A stretch of 64,000 nt of DNA, taken from Pezicula radicicola. Taxonomy: Eukaryota > Ascomycota > Leotiomycetes > Helotiales > Dermateaceae. The position numbers and the translations under genes were made by a program. Shown piece after piece: positions 12,438 to 25,051 of this stretch. The stretch's first letter is position 1. Each line of letters starts with the position of its first letter. The DNA lies in NCBI GenBank assembly GCA_003008705.1, contig PDUO01000014.1, positions 1,028,696-1,092,695 on the forward strand. Reading direction: 5' to 3'. Under the pieces are notes generated by a model. The model saw only the letters and a program-made list of their open reading frames with translations, did not search any database and had not been told where the DNA came from.

Positions 12438-15400
12438 TCACAGAGCCCATTCTGCTCCCTTAGCCAGAGGGCTGCCGACCTTGGGTGCCCATTGCAAACT
12501 CTTCCTCCTTGCCGCCATAAGACGCATCATAACAGTCTCATCTTTCTTCTCGCTTAAAAATCCAGAACCATTCTCATCAAATCTTTGTTTTGGTGGAGCA
12601 GTCATCTGTACTAATTTCTCCTTGTGCAAAAAGTAAGGTGTCTGTCCCCCAGGAGTTTCATCACCAGCATTTAGGCTGTCCAGGTAAGCTTCCCCATAGG
12701 CAGAGAGTGTCTCCGGCGCAGGGGTAGCAGGAATAGGAGACAGTGCCATTGTTTCATCGTCAATTTGCTCCTCATTGGAATCTGACGACACTGGAGAACG
12801 AGTCCATTGAACGCTTTCTCTACGAAGCGCGGATTTCGTGGTTGCTGGAGTCTGTGGGAGGTCCTTGGTCGGCGAAGCGTTCCTTAAAGGCGTCTTGGCT
12901 GACGCAGTCATCAAGGTACCATTAAGATTAGCAAGAGCACGAGGTTCCATGCTCTTACGTCTACGATGCCCACCACGAGGTACGTTTGAGATATCGACAG
13001 CATAGGATGCTTCGTCGAGCCACTTATTCTCGCGTTCACAGCTGAGCTACATTAGCAGTTTTCTTCGTAAACGACTGTGGCGGACTTACTCTAGTACCCA
13101 GCCGACACCAACACAAGCCACGACGCCTCCGGTCTCTCTAGCTCTTTCAATGGTACGCTTTCCACCATCCTTAAAAACAACATGCGTGATGCCAATCTTG
13201 CTTCCATCCTCTCCATTCCAGTTCCATGATTTGACGCATCGAGCCCCCATCTGGGTGAGAAGTTCAGTGAAGAGAACACTCGCATCAGCACCTTCGCTTG
13301 TGTGAACATCGACGAAGACGACAGCACCTTTTAGAAGGGCGGAGTTGAGATCTCTGCGGGGTGTTCTCGCCGGGGTGCCAACAGTCGACCAGTCGACAGT
13401 CTGGCTCTTTGATGGAGTTACAGGTGCATCGGCCATTTGTACATCGTCAGAAGCAGCTCGTCGTGGCTGCGTTTGAGGAGTGCTCTTAGTTGGTGAATAG
13501 GAAATCACTGTGTTGCTCCTAGATAGATTGCTGGAGGGCCTTGAAACGGGTAATTTTGAAATGCTCGCACTCCGCTTCTTTGTCATGCCACGCATGGGGG
13601 AATCCTCAGCTGCCGGTTTGAGTGGAACCTTGGAGACAGTATGGCAGACTCTCTCGGAAAGAACTCGCTTTGGCGTGGATAACGCAGGTCTTTGGGTTTC
13701 AGGACGTGCAAAAAGTTGGGGATCGATAGGAATAGCATTCTCATCCCCATACTCTTGACTAGCCTCTGAAGGGGCAGGAAATCCTGCGTCGACGTCTTCT
13801 TCGGCCGTCTCAGTCTTGACGGGAGCATCGTGAAGAAGATGTTCCTCAAATGTTTCCTTGACAGGCTCTTCAGCCTTACTTGGCTGAGGTAAAGAAAACT
13901 CATCAACTTCAGCAGCTTCGATATCGACAGGGAGACACTCATCGGCCACATCATCGCCGTCCTGGCCAGGTTCATTTCCCAGATCTACTTCACCAACATC
14001 GAGAGCGTCGGTCTCATTCGAAAGAAATTCGCCGACTGCCTCATCGATAGGTTGAGGAGCTTGAGGTTCCAACATTGACATTTCATCGGCCTCGGCAGCC
14101 AGGTTAATGTCTTCTTCAAGCAATTCAACAGGGCTGAAGTTAGGATCTTCTTCAAGGATAATAGCCTCTCCTGAATCAGTTGCCAACTTATCACGAACTG
14201 ACATTTCATCCTCGAAGAAAGTGCTCTTGGCAGGAGATGCCTGAACCACAGCCTCTGGTGCAGCAAACAGCATCGGGTTTGACCTCAAAGGAGAAGGGTG
14301 CTCGACATCTGAAGTAAGATCACTCTGATCAGGCTCAGGACTAGCAGCCATCCAGTTGCTAAGTTGTTTTGCCAAGGGTGTAAATGGCGTTGGTGTTGCG
14401 GGTGGGGATGCAAAATCATGACCTGAAACCTTGAACGATGAGAGAGGAGATTGCGAATATCTTGCATTAGCGAGCTCATCCTCCGAATCAGAGTCATCGA
14501 AAGGACTATTGTTGTCTTCACGAAGGCAGAAAGCTGGATCCTTGCTGACTTCTTTAACCTCGAAAGCACCAGCGTTGCTAGGAGGAGATTGTGGTGGAGT
14601 GCTAGTTTTATTTACTTCTTCAATGGAGTCCACCATATCGTCGACAACCATTGGCTCGCTAGCTTCGGTCGCTGGGACAATGCCCTCTTCATTCTCCTCC
14701 AAGATGTCTTGGCCTGATTCAGACATTGGATCTGGGTCCACATTACGAGGCATGATAGATGAGAGACGGCCTGAAAATGGTATGCTAGCGGAGGGTGACT
14801 CTTCAGATATCGTGGTCGGTGCAGCATTCAAAGCACTGAAAGGGTCAGACGCGTTGTGTCCTGGTGTTCGTGTGACGGTCCTTGGTGTCGCAAATCTGGA
14901 GATCTTGAACGTGTTTACTTTGGGTGTATCGGCAACAGCGTGATTGCCTGGTTTGCTTGGAGATCCTGCTTCTGTGACCTTCATCGGTGACTGAGGCCGT
15001 CTAGCTGGCGACTGGAGCAAAGACGCCTTCAAATCTGGCTTGATGGCGGACTTGGGTGGTGGTAACGAAAATTTCGCTGGTGATCGTGTCAACGAGTCTC
15101 CAAAAATAAGCTTCTGTGGAGAAGCTTTCATGGCATCTTTGAATGGTGACTGAGGTGGACGACGGGCAGGGCTGGCCATCATTGATGCACTGAGATCCTG
15201 ATGTGGGATAGATGTCTTGTGGACGGAAATGTTGTTCTCGAAGTTGATCTTCTTGCCCGTGCCAAATATGCTTCCTGGAGGCTTCACTGGACTCTTCATC
15301 AATGGTTTCATTGGGGTCTTTTCGGTGGTGGCTAGTTCGTCATCGGAATTGTCCTTTGCAGTTGCGATTTGAGTGATCTTCTTTGGGCTGAGTGGGGAGG

Positions 15401-16124
15401 ACTTCTCAACCTTTTCTTGGACCTTTGCGCGGCCTCGCGTAGCCCGAGCAGTGGTACTTGTCGCCGTCGGCTTTCTGACTGGCTTTGCCCGCAGTCCAGT
15501 CTCTACTTCAGCCTTGGCCTTTCCTTTCGCGGCCGGGACTACATTCTCCTTGTCTGGTTCCTCGAATTTTACAGTCTTCTTGGGTGCGACTGGCTTTGTG
15601 GAAGCAGCTGGACGACCACGCGTAGCTCTCTTCACAGGTTCAACGACGACAATCTCGTCGCCAACGGTATTGGGTTCCTCGACTATCTCGACTTTCTCGA
15701 CTTTCTTCGCACGACCACGCGTAGCTTTGATGGGTTCTGGTTCTGGTGCAGGTGCACCAGGTGCTTCAACAACGACCTTTTTTGCGCGGCCTCTGGTCTT
15801 TGGTGCTCCTTCCTCAACTTCGGCTGGTGGAGTTGGTGTTGTTTTCTTTTGACGACCGCGTGTCTTCGGTGCCTCTGGTTCGATTATTTCCTTCATGGTT
15901 TCTTGGGTCTGGGCCAATTCATCTAGTTCGTCGTCTTGGGCATCATGTGCGCGTGTTTTTCTCTTCGTGGTTGATGTGGTTGGATTTGCTTTGGGAGCCT
16001 TTGCTGCTTTGGACGAGGCAGTCGCGACGTTGAGCTTCGGATCAGCCTTAGCAGCAGCCCTAGCACGCGTTACGCGCACAGGTGGTGATGGTTCATTCAT
16101 GATGTTGGCGATGGATAAAGACAA
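12438..16124 (-). CDS. BRCT-domain nuclear protein with AT-hook-like repeats
   Basis: Two exons, 16124-13090 and 13041-12438, joined by a GTAAGT...CTCAG intron that completes VLDCERENKWLDE; the product is about 1212 residues. Residues 30-240 are Lys/Pro/Ala-rich with five TRGR(Q/A/P)-type AT-hook-like motifs. A long acidic, Ser/Pro-rich disordered centre follows, with many SP sites (SPAK, SPARR) typical of CDK or ATM targets. A BRCT domain lies near residues 975-1030 (LLKGAVVFVDVHTSEG, MGARCVKSWNW, THVVFKDGGKRT, VVACVGVGWVLDCERE). The layout resembles fungal MCPH1/DNA-damage BRCT proteins, so a role in DNA damage signalling or chromosome condensation is inferred. The Met at 16124 begins the longest frame. 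Confidence 0.85.
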
Positions 16125-16954
16125 TGAGATAGTATAGTTAGGTCATTGATAAGTTTAGTTTGTTGCTGTGACAGTTGTGAAGCTTAAAAGATATGATTGT
16201 TGATTTAGGGCCCAGTTCGTGAGTTTGTAAACTAAGCTACGGGGACCGAGTCGAGCCCAGACTGCGGACTGGTTGCCAAAGCAACCGCTGTCACGGGTAC
16301 GGCGATCTCGGCAAACCTAGAACCACGTGCCAAGTCGAGGATGCATGGAGTCGGTACCATCAACACATAAACAAGGTCGCTCCACAGAAAAGACACTCGA
16401 CGATCCAACAAATCCAGGAGTATAGCCTGCAAAGGGGACATGATATTTCGGAGTATTGTGGAAACTAACGGCACACAAATGGAAGGGAGTTAATGATTCA
16501 AAACAACGGCACGTGATCATTCCAAGTATGTTGGTTGATTTCTGTTACTCTGTGACTGGCTTCACTTGATTTTGATAACTAACTTTTCAGGTAAGTCACT
16601 TGCTTTCGGTATTTAAATTAAGGCCTGTAGGTATGCGTTGAAGATATGATCATGGTAGAAGTGATCTCGAATATCGCTTACCTACCTAACCACATCCACT
16701 AGTCACTTTGGATAGAGACACTAGGAAAGGTGTTCGTATATTCCTCACAATTATCATCTCTTTAATAAGAGCACTAGTGGAAGCTATGCCAAATTCCACT
16801 CGCCAGGGCCTCTAGAACGTTAACTACTCCTCCTTTAGAAGTTGATTAATGAAAACCCTTCTGAGACACCTCACATGAAGCACATGAAATGAGTCGTCTT
16901 CCTATGCGTTTATGATTTCTAGCTATGAATGTAGGCATAACGATGCAATTTGGT

Positions 16955-17235
16955 GTAGAATTTCACGGTTACATAGAAAAGGAGTAACTCACTTAACATA
17001 TGTAACCCACTTGACAGATGTAATCTACTTGACATGAATAACTGGGAACCATTTCGGGAGCTGAATGCTGTAGATTTAAGACTATGGGAAGAGCTGTATA
17101 TATAGTCAGATAGGAGGGTAAAGGGCATAAATGCTAAGGAAATCCTTCGTAAAATCCTTCCGAATCCTTCTGATTTAGGCTGACAGTAACCCACTTAATA
17201 TAACTACGCCACTTGACATAAATAACCTAGTTAAG
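16955..17235. repeat. Degenerate CACTTGACAT / GTAACTCACTT repeat units
   Basis: Several imperfect copies of a short unit (gtaactcactta, gtaacccacttga, taatctacttgacat, gtaacccactta, ccacttgacat). The same motif recurs in the MITE cores at 52.6 and 55.7 kb and, mostly on the other strand, at 56.2-56.5 kb. Probably decayed members of one repeat family. Confidence 0.5.
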
Positions 17236-17289
17236 AATGTTATAAAATTAAGACTGCTTAACAATCGTCGAAACAAAGTGGCGTAGTTA
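17201..17289. repeat. 89-bp element with perfect 14-bp inverted ends
   Basis: TAACTACGCCACTT at 17201-17214 is the exact reverse complement of AAGTGGCGTAGTTA at 17276-17289. A related block, gaagctaYgccaaa, occurs just to the right and at about 16780. Could be a miniature inverted-repeat element or a fragment of one. Confidence 0.5.
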
Positions 17290-19560
17290 GAAGCTACGCC
17301 AAAGACTTGCAGTGTAGATTATTATACACCTAAATAAGTCAGAAAAGTAGAAGATACAGCTAGTCACATAGTAGTGGCTAAATTAAACGGAATATTTTAT
17401 AGCTTTAGAGGATTGATTATTACTTCTTGTTCTTTAATCTCTTTGGGGCGATTAGAGCAGAAGCTACACTGATCATAGAGGAAGACCTTTAAAATTTCGA
17501 AGAAGCTGTTATATGAGAATATAATTGTTTCCTTGTAGATTCTACTTTATATATGCAGAAGTTAAGGCATCTATTAGTTATAAACAAATGGTATCTAGTG
17601 TGAGTAGTGTTAACAATTTGACATTAAGAAATAATATAGCAACAATTAAGATTTACTGTAAAAATGTTATTCTTTATTTAGCCTACTAACTTTTATTATT
17701 GTTCCCCCTTTGTACTTAGTTTTTATTTTTAAATGCGTTCCTGCATAAATGATCATACCCTAGATTGCTTAGCCTCAAAAGAATTAGCTACACAAAATTT
17801 TCAATATTCGCCTTTACATTTCTTACACTCCTCCCAGACACAGTAATTGGAATTCCATACGGCTTCAGATGGACCTTCTGGCTATCACTCATACCAGTAG
17901 GTACAGCCACCTTCGAAGTCAAAGTGGACTTGAACTTGGTCTTAGTGGCCAATCTAAAGTCAATATGAAAAGCTAGTTTTATTCCCCCTCCTTAGTAGAG
18001 TCTTAGTTTTGATGTTTTGTTATTATTAATATTTCAGTTGTCAAATCTCCACGAGCTACTTTCTACCTAATCTAGTGGAGTGTAGTGGTACCTGATGTGT
18101 TTGGTTCTGGCATATGACTCAGGACCAACCAAAAAAGGGAACGAGATTTGTGTGGCCAGCATTGATTGTTGACGTTTGAAGCTATAACGAGGATTGCCAA
18201 CTCGAGTAAACAGCGAATCAAAAATGAAACAAGGAGAACATTTCAGGGGTGGCTTGTAATGCTGCACCCTGCTTTGATATCGGCACATGGAGACTTTCCA
18301 CCTATGACGAACTTGATGAATGTATCGATGAGAATAATGCTCGAGGATGGCATGGAAGGCGAGATTTAAAAGTTTAATAAAGTTGGTGATTGTTGTGCTG
18401 CATTGTTTGGGAAGAAACTAACAGACAGGAAGTCCACTACCAAGGCTGTCAAACATTTTCTTGATGTATTATTTAGCTGGGTAGTCTTACCATACTGTAC
18501 CTAGACTAGTTCTACCATTGGTTTGAGCGATAGAGGAGGAGATCTCGTAAACCTCGCTTTCAAGCATTGGAGGCCATTGATCAAAAGACGTCATGACTGG
18601 TTTGTGATATCACCAATTCAAGTGTAGCTTAACACAAGAGACCACGATCATAACTTGCAGGTTCATCCTGGATGTGTTCAGTTATTTCTAGGGTGGTTGT
18701 TATGGTTGTTAACAAATGCATGGTGTTGAAGAATTCGTAGAGAGATGGTTCTCCAGTTTGAAGTTGTCTGACAGAGGTGATCTCTAGTGTTGCGATTAGG
18801 TAGTGTTGCGCAATGTTTGCAGTCGTATGATCATGGCTTATGTAACCACACTGCACAATCAGTCGCGCCGAAGATTCTCAGCTCATCTCGTTCATCTCTC
18901 GTTCATCTCGAACACAGCATGCGAAGGTCAAGGAGTTTGCATATACTTCAGTTTCACCAACCTCTTCCCTGCCTTCTCGAAAGCCGGATTCATCTCAATT
19001 CAAACTTACATCACCGCCAGCTATGCGCAACTGCAGCAAGGCAACAAAAAAGTTGCCAGTCGCGCGCGAATAATAGCCTTTTTACGTTGATTTGGAATTG
19101 ACGCGCGCAGGAAGTAGTCCAATAAACATTCAGCCATTCTAATGCCACCGGCTGTCCGGCAGCCCTTTACGTCGTACTACGGTTAACTCCAAGCGCAGCC
19201 AAGCTTTGATCGTCAACAGGGTCACCAACACAGTAAGAAAATACGAAGATACGAAATACGTGAGTGTTCAAAAGGTGTGTTGCACAAGTCCTCCCTTACC
19301 ATTCATTAGACTTGCTGCGCCTTCACCAAAGCCCTCTTTTTGACACAAGCAGCCACCCTGCATGCCAGCTACTGTACCAACCAGCCTTCCAAGGCTAACT
19401 CGGTGTATCGCAGAGCTGAGCTCGCACTGGAAGGATGGCGGGGCAACGAAGCATCCGCTGTCCGTACAGTAGATACGGTACGGAGGTAAGGTAGTACACA
19501 GTCAGCCTTGAGTAAGTGACTTATATCTTAAGTGAGCAGCATCCCATCGCATCAAAAACA

Positions 19561-19606
19561 CACATCATCATTATCGTCATCATTATCATCATCATCATCA
19601 TCATTG
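19561..19606 (+). repeat. ATC/CAT trinucleotide microsatellite
   Basis: Imperfect run of catcat/tcatca units with tcgtcat interruptions in the promoter region of the phospholipase B gene. Low-complexity DNA, not a CRISPR array (no spacers). Confidence 0.8.
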
Positions 19607-19949
19607 AAGTATTGCCTTAAGAAGTATATGCTAGTCTATCGACCTCATCAGCATTGTCCTTCTCGCAATATACAGAGTACAGTAATTTACTCCGTAACAA
19701 CCCCACCATTGTAACACAGTTTAGCCTAGTGCGGTACCTGGCGATCTTCCCGAACAAATCATCCTGGTCCCACACCTTTCTCCCGCGTCATAGGAACCCC
19801 CGGTTGAGCCGAATTTCAAAGAGACAATACTCTCGTATTCCCACTCCAATTTCAGCACAAACCACATTCATTCTTCTCACTTTTCTCTTTATTCTTGTAA
19901 ATTATTGGCAAACACCGGCTGCCTGCTTTGGGCCGCTATATTCTTCAAT

Positions 19950-21956
19950 ATGAAGGTTTGCAGTCTTCTCGCAATACTTGCAGCCTTTTCTTTAAGCTCG
20001 GGTACCTATATATTCTTCTCAAGTCGCGAATACTTCCATACTAACCTCTTTCTAGCATCCAGAATTGTCCTTCCTCGAGATAACTCTCCAGAAACGGTCG
20101 CAGCAATTGCATTATCAGCAGCAGGAAAAAGAGCACTACCGAACTCCCCGTCCGGCGGCTATGCGCCAGCAGATGTCGCGTGCCCAGCAACAAGGCCCAC
20201 GATTCGGGTAGCGACCTCATTATCTACCAACGAGACAGCATGGCTCGAAGTACGACGGAATAACACCGTGGAGCCTATGATTGAATGGCTCACAAGAATG
20301 AATATATCGGGCTTCGATGCGGCTACGTACATCAATAGCGTAAAGGGCAATGCCAGTACCCTACCAAACATTGGAATAGCTGTTTCTGGAGGTGGATACC
20401 GAGCTTTGATGAATGGCGCAGGATTCCTCGCTGCTGCCGATAACAGGACAAATAACTCTACAGGATCGGGCCATATTGGTGGTTTGCTGCAGTCAACCAC
20501 ATACTTGGCCGGCCTTTCGGGAGGCGGATGGCTTGTTGGATCTATTTACACCAACAACTTCAGCTCTGTAGAGGCCCTCCGAGATGGCAGTAAGGGCTCA
20601 TCCGTCTGGCAATTTGGCAATTCCATTTTCGAGGGCCCAGAGAAAGGTGACATTCAACTTTTGAGCACTGCAGATTATTTCACTACGATTGCCGATGGAG
20701 TGTCAACCAAAAAAGATGCCGGATATAATACTTCGATAACTGATTATTGGGGCCGAGCTTTGTCCTTCCAGCTTGTCAATGATACAGATGGCGGCCCAGC
20801 CTATACCTTCTCATCAATCGCTCTCGCGGACAACTTTATCAATGGCGAAGTCCCAATGCCATTCCTCGTCATTGATGAACGGCCTCCAAATACCGTCATT
20901 GTTTCACTAAACTCGACTGTATACGAAATCAACCCCTTTGAAATGGGATCATGGGATCCAACAACCTACGCCTTCGCACCAACACGGTATCTCGGCTCAA
21001 ACTTTTCTGGTGGAGTAGTCCCTGATAACGGACAATGTGTTTCGGGGTTTGATCAATCTGGATATGTAATGGGTACTTCGTCGACTCTTTTCAACCAATT
21101 TATTCTTCAGGTCAACAGCACAGGACTTCCTTCCTTCCTTACAACAATCTTCACCGATATCCTTACCGACATTGGAGAGAGCAACGACGATATAGCCCAA
21201 TGGTCGCCCAATCCGTTCTATGGGTTCAACAATGCAACGAACCGAAACTCCAATTCTACTGAATTGACACTTGTTGACGGCGGCGAAGATGGCCAAAATG
21301 TTCCTTTGTACCCACTCATCCAACCCGTTCGAGGCGTAGACGTAATATTCGCCATTGACTCCTCTGCTGATACGACTTACTTCTGGCCCAACGGCACCTC
21401 CCTCGTTGCGACCTACGAACGGTCCTTGAACGCCACCGTCGAAAACGGCACTGCATTCCCTTCTGTCCCGGATCAAAACACTTTTATTAATCTTGGTCTG
21501 AATACACATCCAACCTTCTTCGGTTGCGACCCTACCAACATGACCGGGTCTGCACCAATCATCGTCTATGTACCAAATGCGCCATATATCGTGCAATCAA
21601 ATGTCAGTACCTTTGACCCAGACTACAACAATACACAACGTAACGCCATCATCCGCAATGGTTATGAGGTTGCAACTATGGGCAACGGAACGCTGGATTC
21701 TGAGTGGCCAACTTGCGTTGCATGTGCTGTGATTTCGCGCTCTTTATACAAGACAAACACCACAGTTCCAGCAGCTTGCACGACTTGTTTCAATCGTTAC
21801 TGCTGGAATGGCACAGTCAACTCTACCACGCCTTCGAACTACGATCCAGAATTTTTCTTGACTCAAGTCGATATCAAGAGTGGAGCTTCAGAACTTGGTG
21901 TCTCGAGTTTGGGTCTTTCCGTTGTTGTGGGCATTGTCTCACTTTGGCTTGCTTGA
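19950..21956 (+). CDS. Secreted phospholipase B / lysophospholipase, GPI-type tail
   Basis: Hydrolyses acyl chains of (lyso)phospholipids at the cell surface. The Met at 19950 opens a signal peptide ([18 protein letters not shown]). The catalytic domain begins at YAPADVACP, with [17 protein letters not shown] and the [10 protein letters not shown] block (the PLA2_B Ser lies in this region), and the late [15 protein letters not shown] block that carries the catalytic Asp. Many N-x-S/T sites follow, then a Cys-rich region and a Ser-rich/hydrophobic C-terminus typical of a GPI signal. A likely 54-nt intron (20002-20055, GTACCT...CTAACCTCTTTCTAG) would join the signal peptide directly to ASRIVLP; it is a multiple of three without a stop, so both forms stay in frame (about 650 or 668 residues). 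Confidence 0.93.
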   Translation: MKVCSLLAILAAFSLSSGTYIFFSSREYFHTNLFLASRIVLPRDNSPETVAAIALSAAGKRALPNSPSGGYAPADVACPATRPTIRVATSLSTNETAWLEVRRNNTVEPMIEWLTRMNISGFDAATYINSVKGNASTLPNIGIAVSGGGYRALMNGAGFLAAADNRTNNSTGSGHIGGLLQSTTYLAGLSGGGWLVGSIYTNNFSSVEALRDGSKGSSVWQFGNSIFEGPEKGDIQLLSTADYFTTIADGVSTKKDAGYNTSITDYWGRALSFQLVNDTDGGPAYTFSSIALADNFINGEVPMPFLVIDERPPNTVIVSLNSTVYEINPFEMGSWDPTTYAFAPTRYLGSNFSGGVVPDNGQCVSGFDQSGYVMGTSSTLFNQFILQVNSTGLPSFLTTIFTDILTDIGESNDDIAQWSPNPFYGFNNATNRNSNSTELTLVDGGEDGQNVPLYPLIQPVRGVDVIFAIDSSADTTYFWPNGTSLVATYERSLNATVENGTAFPSVPDQNTFINLGLNTHPTFFGCDPTNMTGSAPIIVYVPNAPYIVQSNVSTFDPDYNNTQRNAIIRNGYEVATMGNGTLDSEWPTCVACAVISRSLYKTNTTVPAACTTCFNRYCWNGTVNSTTPSNYDPEFFLTQVDIKSGASELGVSSLGLSVVVGIVSLWLA

Positions 21957-23225
21957 AAATGGACTACAATTCTATATTGATGATTATGACGACGAGCGTT
22001 TTGGGCGGTTACTTAATGTATTTATGGATGAATCCCTTGATGGGACGGGCATTTGCATGGGTGGATTGGAGTGCATCTTCGGAGTATTTTATTTATTATC
22101 GGAGCGAGACGTGATCTAGAGAGGCATTGCTTAGGGAGGGACTGGAGTACACTCCATAGAGAAAACAACAAGAAAGAGTGAATATTATCAGGCATTCCAT
22201 ATTGACACATGCTTCTCTACATGTCCTGCCTGGATGTAGTCTGTTTAAAGTTCGACGGTGACATCAGGTTGGAGTAGCGAGAGACATTCAATTCCAGCAC
22301 AACAATGCATAATTCTGCATCCTTCTCTTTATCGATCGGAATAATGCACGTTTTAAGTAAGGGGGGAGATTTCGATAGCCACGGATATCCACGTGATCAT
22401 TCCGGTTTTGTCGCAACATCGCCGGCACCTCATTTAAAAATGGCTGGCGCCAAGCAGATCAAGTTCTGGGCACCCTCAAATCCTCCCCTTCGAACAACAA
22501 TTAAACAATTGCTTTCCTGCACGTCGCTCTCCCCACAACATCTCGTGAAGTATGTGTGTCGTCATTATTACTATTATCAGCTGAACTCTCAGCTCTCGAT
22601 GGCTACGATTTGGTATTTGGTATGGTAGAGAGATGCGATGAGCAACAGGGAGGTTGGCTAGAAAAATGTCTTGGGGTTCCGCCAATATCTTGTCAAATCC
22701 ATTGCAGTCTCATCCGTGACTCCGTGGTACTTGGCAATCCACTTCCCACGCTTAACCGCCTCTTTAGATCGAATAGCATCAGATCGTTTAGCTCTTGGAC
22801 TCTTGGAGTCTTGGGGCTCTCTCGCTTTTCGCTCTTTTGCCTGCCTTACTGTACCCCTTGATTGTATTGGTACGGTGCCAACCGTTGGCAGACACGCAAT
22901 GAATCTCATCCGGGGCATCTGGGCAGCTGGGCACTTCGGCTGTGCTGGTTATTGTGCTTGGCAGATTGCTCTGGTGATGATCAGTGTTTGTACCTTGAGC
23001 ATTCCTTTCTGTCCTTTGCTCACTATTTCCTGTTCTCTGTCTGTCATTATTGCTTGAATACTGCATCCATCCTAATCGGACGAATATATCCTCTTTCATT
23101 ATATCTATTGGATCTGAGGTTTAGGACTCTTTGTAGTCTGGTCAATCGTTTGGAAGTCCTCCGAGGCAGAGGTTTCCCTCTTTCCTTTCCTTTCCTTCGC
23201 TTTGCTTTAAATCTATATACCCATC
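21957..23225. other. Intergenic; promoter of the GH76 gene
   Basis: No supported gene. The last 60 bases before the GH76 start are a pyrimidine-rich leader (tttcctttcctttccttc), a common feature just upstream of well-expressed fungal genes. Confidence 0.5.
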
Positions 23226-24688
23226 ATGAGATTAAGAACCTCGCTGGTCTCCGTGGCCACTCTTTGTGCGCTTGCAGGTCAAGGTGCTGTTGCTATTGAC
23301 TTGGACGTGACATCAGATGGTAAGTTTATTTGCCCGCGATCTCATCCCTTGCTAACCAGCCTTCCCACAGACTCGATCAAGGCGGCAGCGAAGACGATAG
23401 CAAAGGATCTTATGTCATACTACACTGGAAACAACCCCGGCGACACACCAGGAAATTTACCAGATCCGTATTACTGGTGGGAGTGTGGAGCAATGTTTGG
23501 GACAATGGTCAACTACTGGTTCTTAACAGGAGACACAACATACAACGACATTACTGAGCAGGCGCTGCTACACCAAGCAGGAGATGATGGGGATTTTATG
23601 CCGCTGAATCAGACAAAGACATTGGGTAATGATGATCAGGGCTTCTGGGGATTGTCAGCAATGATGGCTGCGGAGTCAAATTTTCAGAATCCTCCAGAAG
23701 GCAGCTACCAGTGGTTAGCCTTAGCACAGGGTGTTTTCAATACACAGGTGGTCCGTTGGGATGAGTCTACCTGCAGTGGGGGATTTAGATGGCAGATCTT
23801 CACCTTCAACAGTGGATACAACTACAAGAATAGTATTTCCAATGGCTGCTTCTTTAACCTGGCATCGAGGTTGGCGTTGTATACTGGGAATGATACCTAT
23901 GCTCAATGGGCCACGAAGACTTGGGACTGGGTTCAGGGTGTAGGACTTCTGTCAGACACGTACCAAGTATTTGATGGAACGCAAAACACAGACAACTGCA
24001 CCTCTAAGGATCACAACCAATGGTCCTATAATGCTGGAATTTACCTGCACGGCGCAGCAGCAATGTACAACTATGTAAGTCAGCTCATCTTCTCTTCGCC
24101 TCAACGCTCAGGTGACTTACAAACAAGTAGACAAATGGAAGTGCACTCTGGGAAGCACGTCTTAACGGCATGCTCAACGACACCGATACTTTCTTCACCG
24201 ATGGCGTCATGTACGAAGCCTGCGAATCGGCAACCTGCAACGTAGATCAACAATCATTCAAAGCCTACTTCAGCCGCTGGCTAGCAGCAACCACCAAACT
24301 CGCTCCTTTCACAGCATCGCACATCCTCCCACTACTCGCCACCTCGGCAACAGCAGCAGCAAAAACCTGTACCGGCGGAACTGGAACCGCTTGCGGTCTT
24401 AAATGGACAACAGGCTCTCACGATGCCATCGTAGGAGTCGGAGAACAGATGGCTGCATTGGAAATCGTGCAGGCGAATTTAATTAGTAAGAGTGCTGATT
24501 ACGTTAGTGCTGTGCAAGGCACAGGAACGAGTGTTGGTGATGTGAATGCTGGATCGAGCACTACTACAACTGCTAGTGGGGTTACGGAGATGGTTATTAC
24601 AACGGCTGATAAGGCTGGGGCGGGTATTCTTACAGCGCTCGTGCTGGTAGGCTGTATTGGAGGTAGTGCCATGATGATTATGGCTTAA
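23226..24688 (+). CDS. GH76 mannan endo-1,6-alpha-mannosidase, Dfg5/Dcw1-like
   Basis: Cell-wall enzyme of the Dfg5/Dcw1 type, thought to help transfer GPI proteins into the wall. Exons 23226-23319, 23371-24074, 24131-24688 (451 residues), with GTAAGT donors and CACAG/GTAG acceptors. Signal peptide at residues 1-23. Family blocks: [47 protein letters not shown] with the catalytic Asp pair, [31 protein letters not shown] and [21 protein letters not shown]. Eight or more N-glycosylation sites. The tail is Ser/Thr-rich followed by a hydrophobic stretch, as in a GPI signal. The first intron is 51 nt and open in frame, so its retention would add 17 residues. Lies in tandem behind another secreted, GPI-type gene. 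Confidence 0.94.
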
Positions 24689-25051
24689 TATTTGTTTGGT
24701 TTGTCTTTGTTTTGTGCTATGTAATTTTGCTGTTGGAGTCTAGATGATACCTTATTTAAATGCATTGTACCACAATTCAGTTTGTCTCTAATATACTCTG
24801 CTTGTCCTTTGAGGGTTCCTGGTCAGCAGTGAGCGTAGACACACTTAGCGGGATCACTGAGCAAAACAGCATCTAAGACTAAGCAAGTTTACGGTGATGT
24901 TTCACGGTGTCGGGTTTAACTTAGAAGTAGTTTTTCAAACACATGTTTAGATAGGCTCGAGTTCTGGCGTGTCAATATGGGGGTTCGATGAACAAGACTA
25001 GCAATAGGAACACGCTAAAATACTCAAGTCTACCTCTTTCATTCTCAAGCA
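24689..25051. other. Intergenic between convergent genes
   Basis: 3' flanks of the GH76 gene (+) and the amidohydrolase (-). Nothing else seen. Confidence 0.5.

Larger units (their letters stand above)
16125..19949. other. Long intergenic region with degenerate repeats
   Basis: About 3.8 kb. 16.2-16.5 kb is the BRCT promoter side and contains CACGTG motifs. 16.7-18.1 kb is very AT-rich with the repeats listed separately. Frames at 17765-17968 (+) and 18166-18369 (+) look somewhat protein-like but match no family I recognise. From 18.8 kb on is CT-rich sequence upstream of the phospholipase gene. Confidence 0.5.

Noticed and set aside
15369..15926. Long plus-strand frames of about 160-185 codons inside the BRCT gene
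   Set aside because: They are antisense to Lys/Pro/Ala-rich coding sequence, show no family match and give Ser/Phe/Leu-biased nonsense.
17765..18369. Two small plus-strand frames (17765-17968, 18166-18369)
   Set aside because: Protein-like but with no recognisable motif, no splice chain and located in repeat-rich AT DNA.
19561..19606. CRISPR-like array
   Set aside because: It is a simple trinucleotide microsatellite in a eukaryotic genome; no spacers.
20997..21596. 199-codon minus-strand frame within the phospholipase gene
   Set aside because: Mirror frame of a well-conserved coding exon; no start context or homology.
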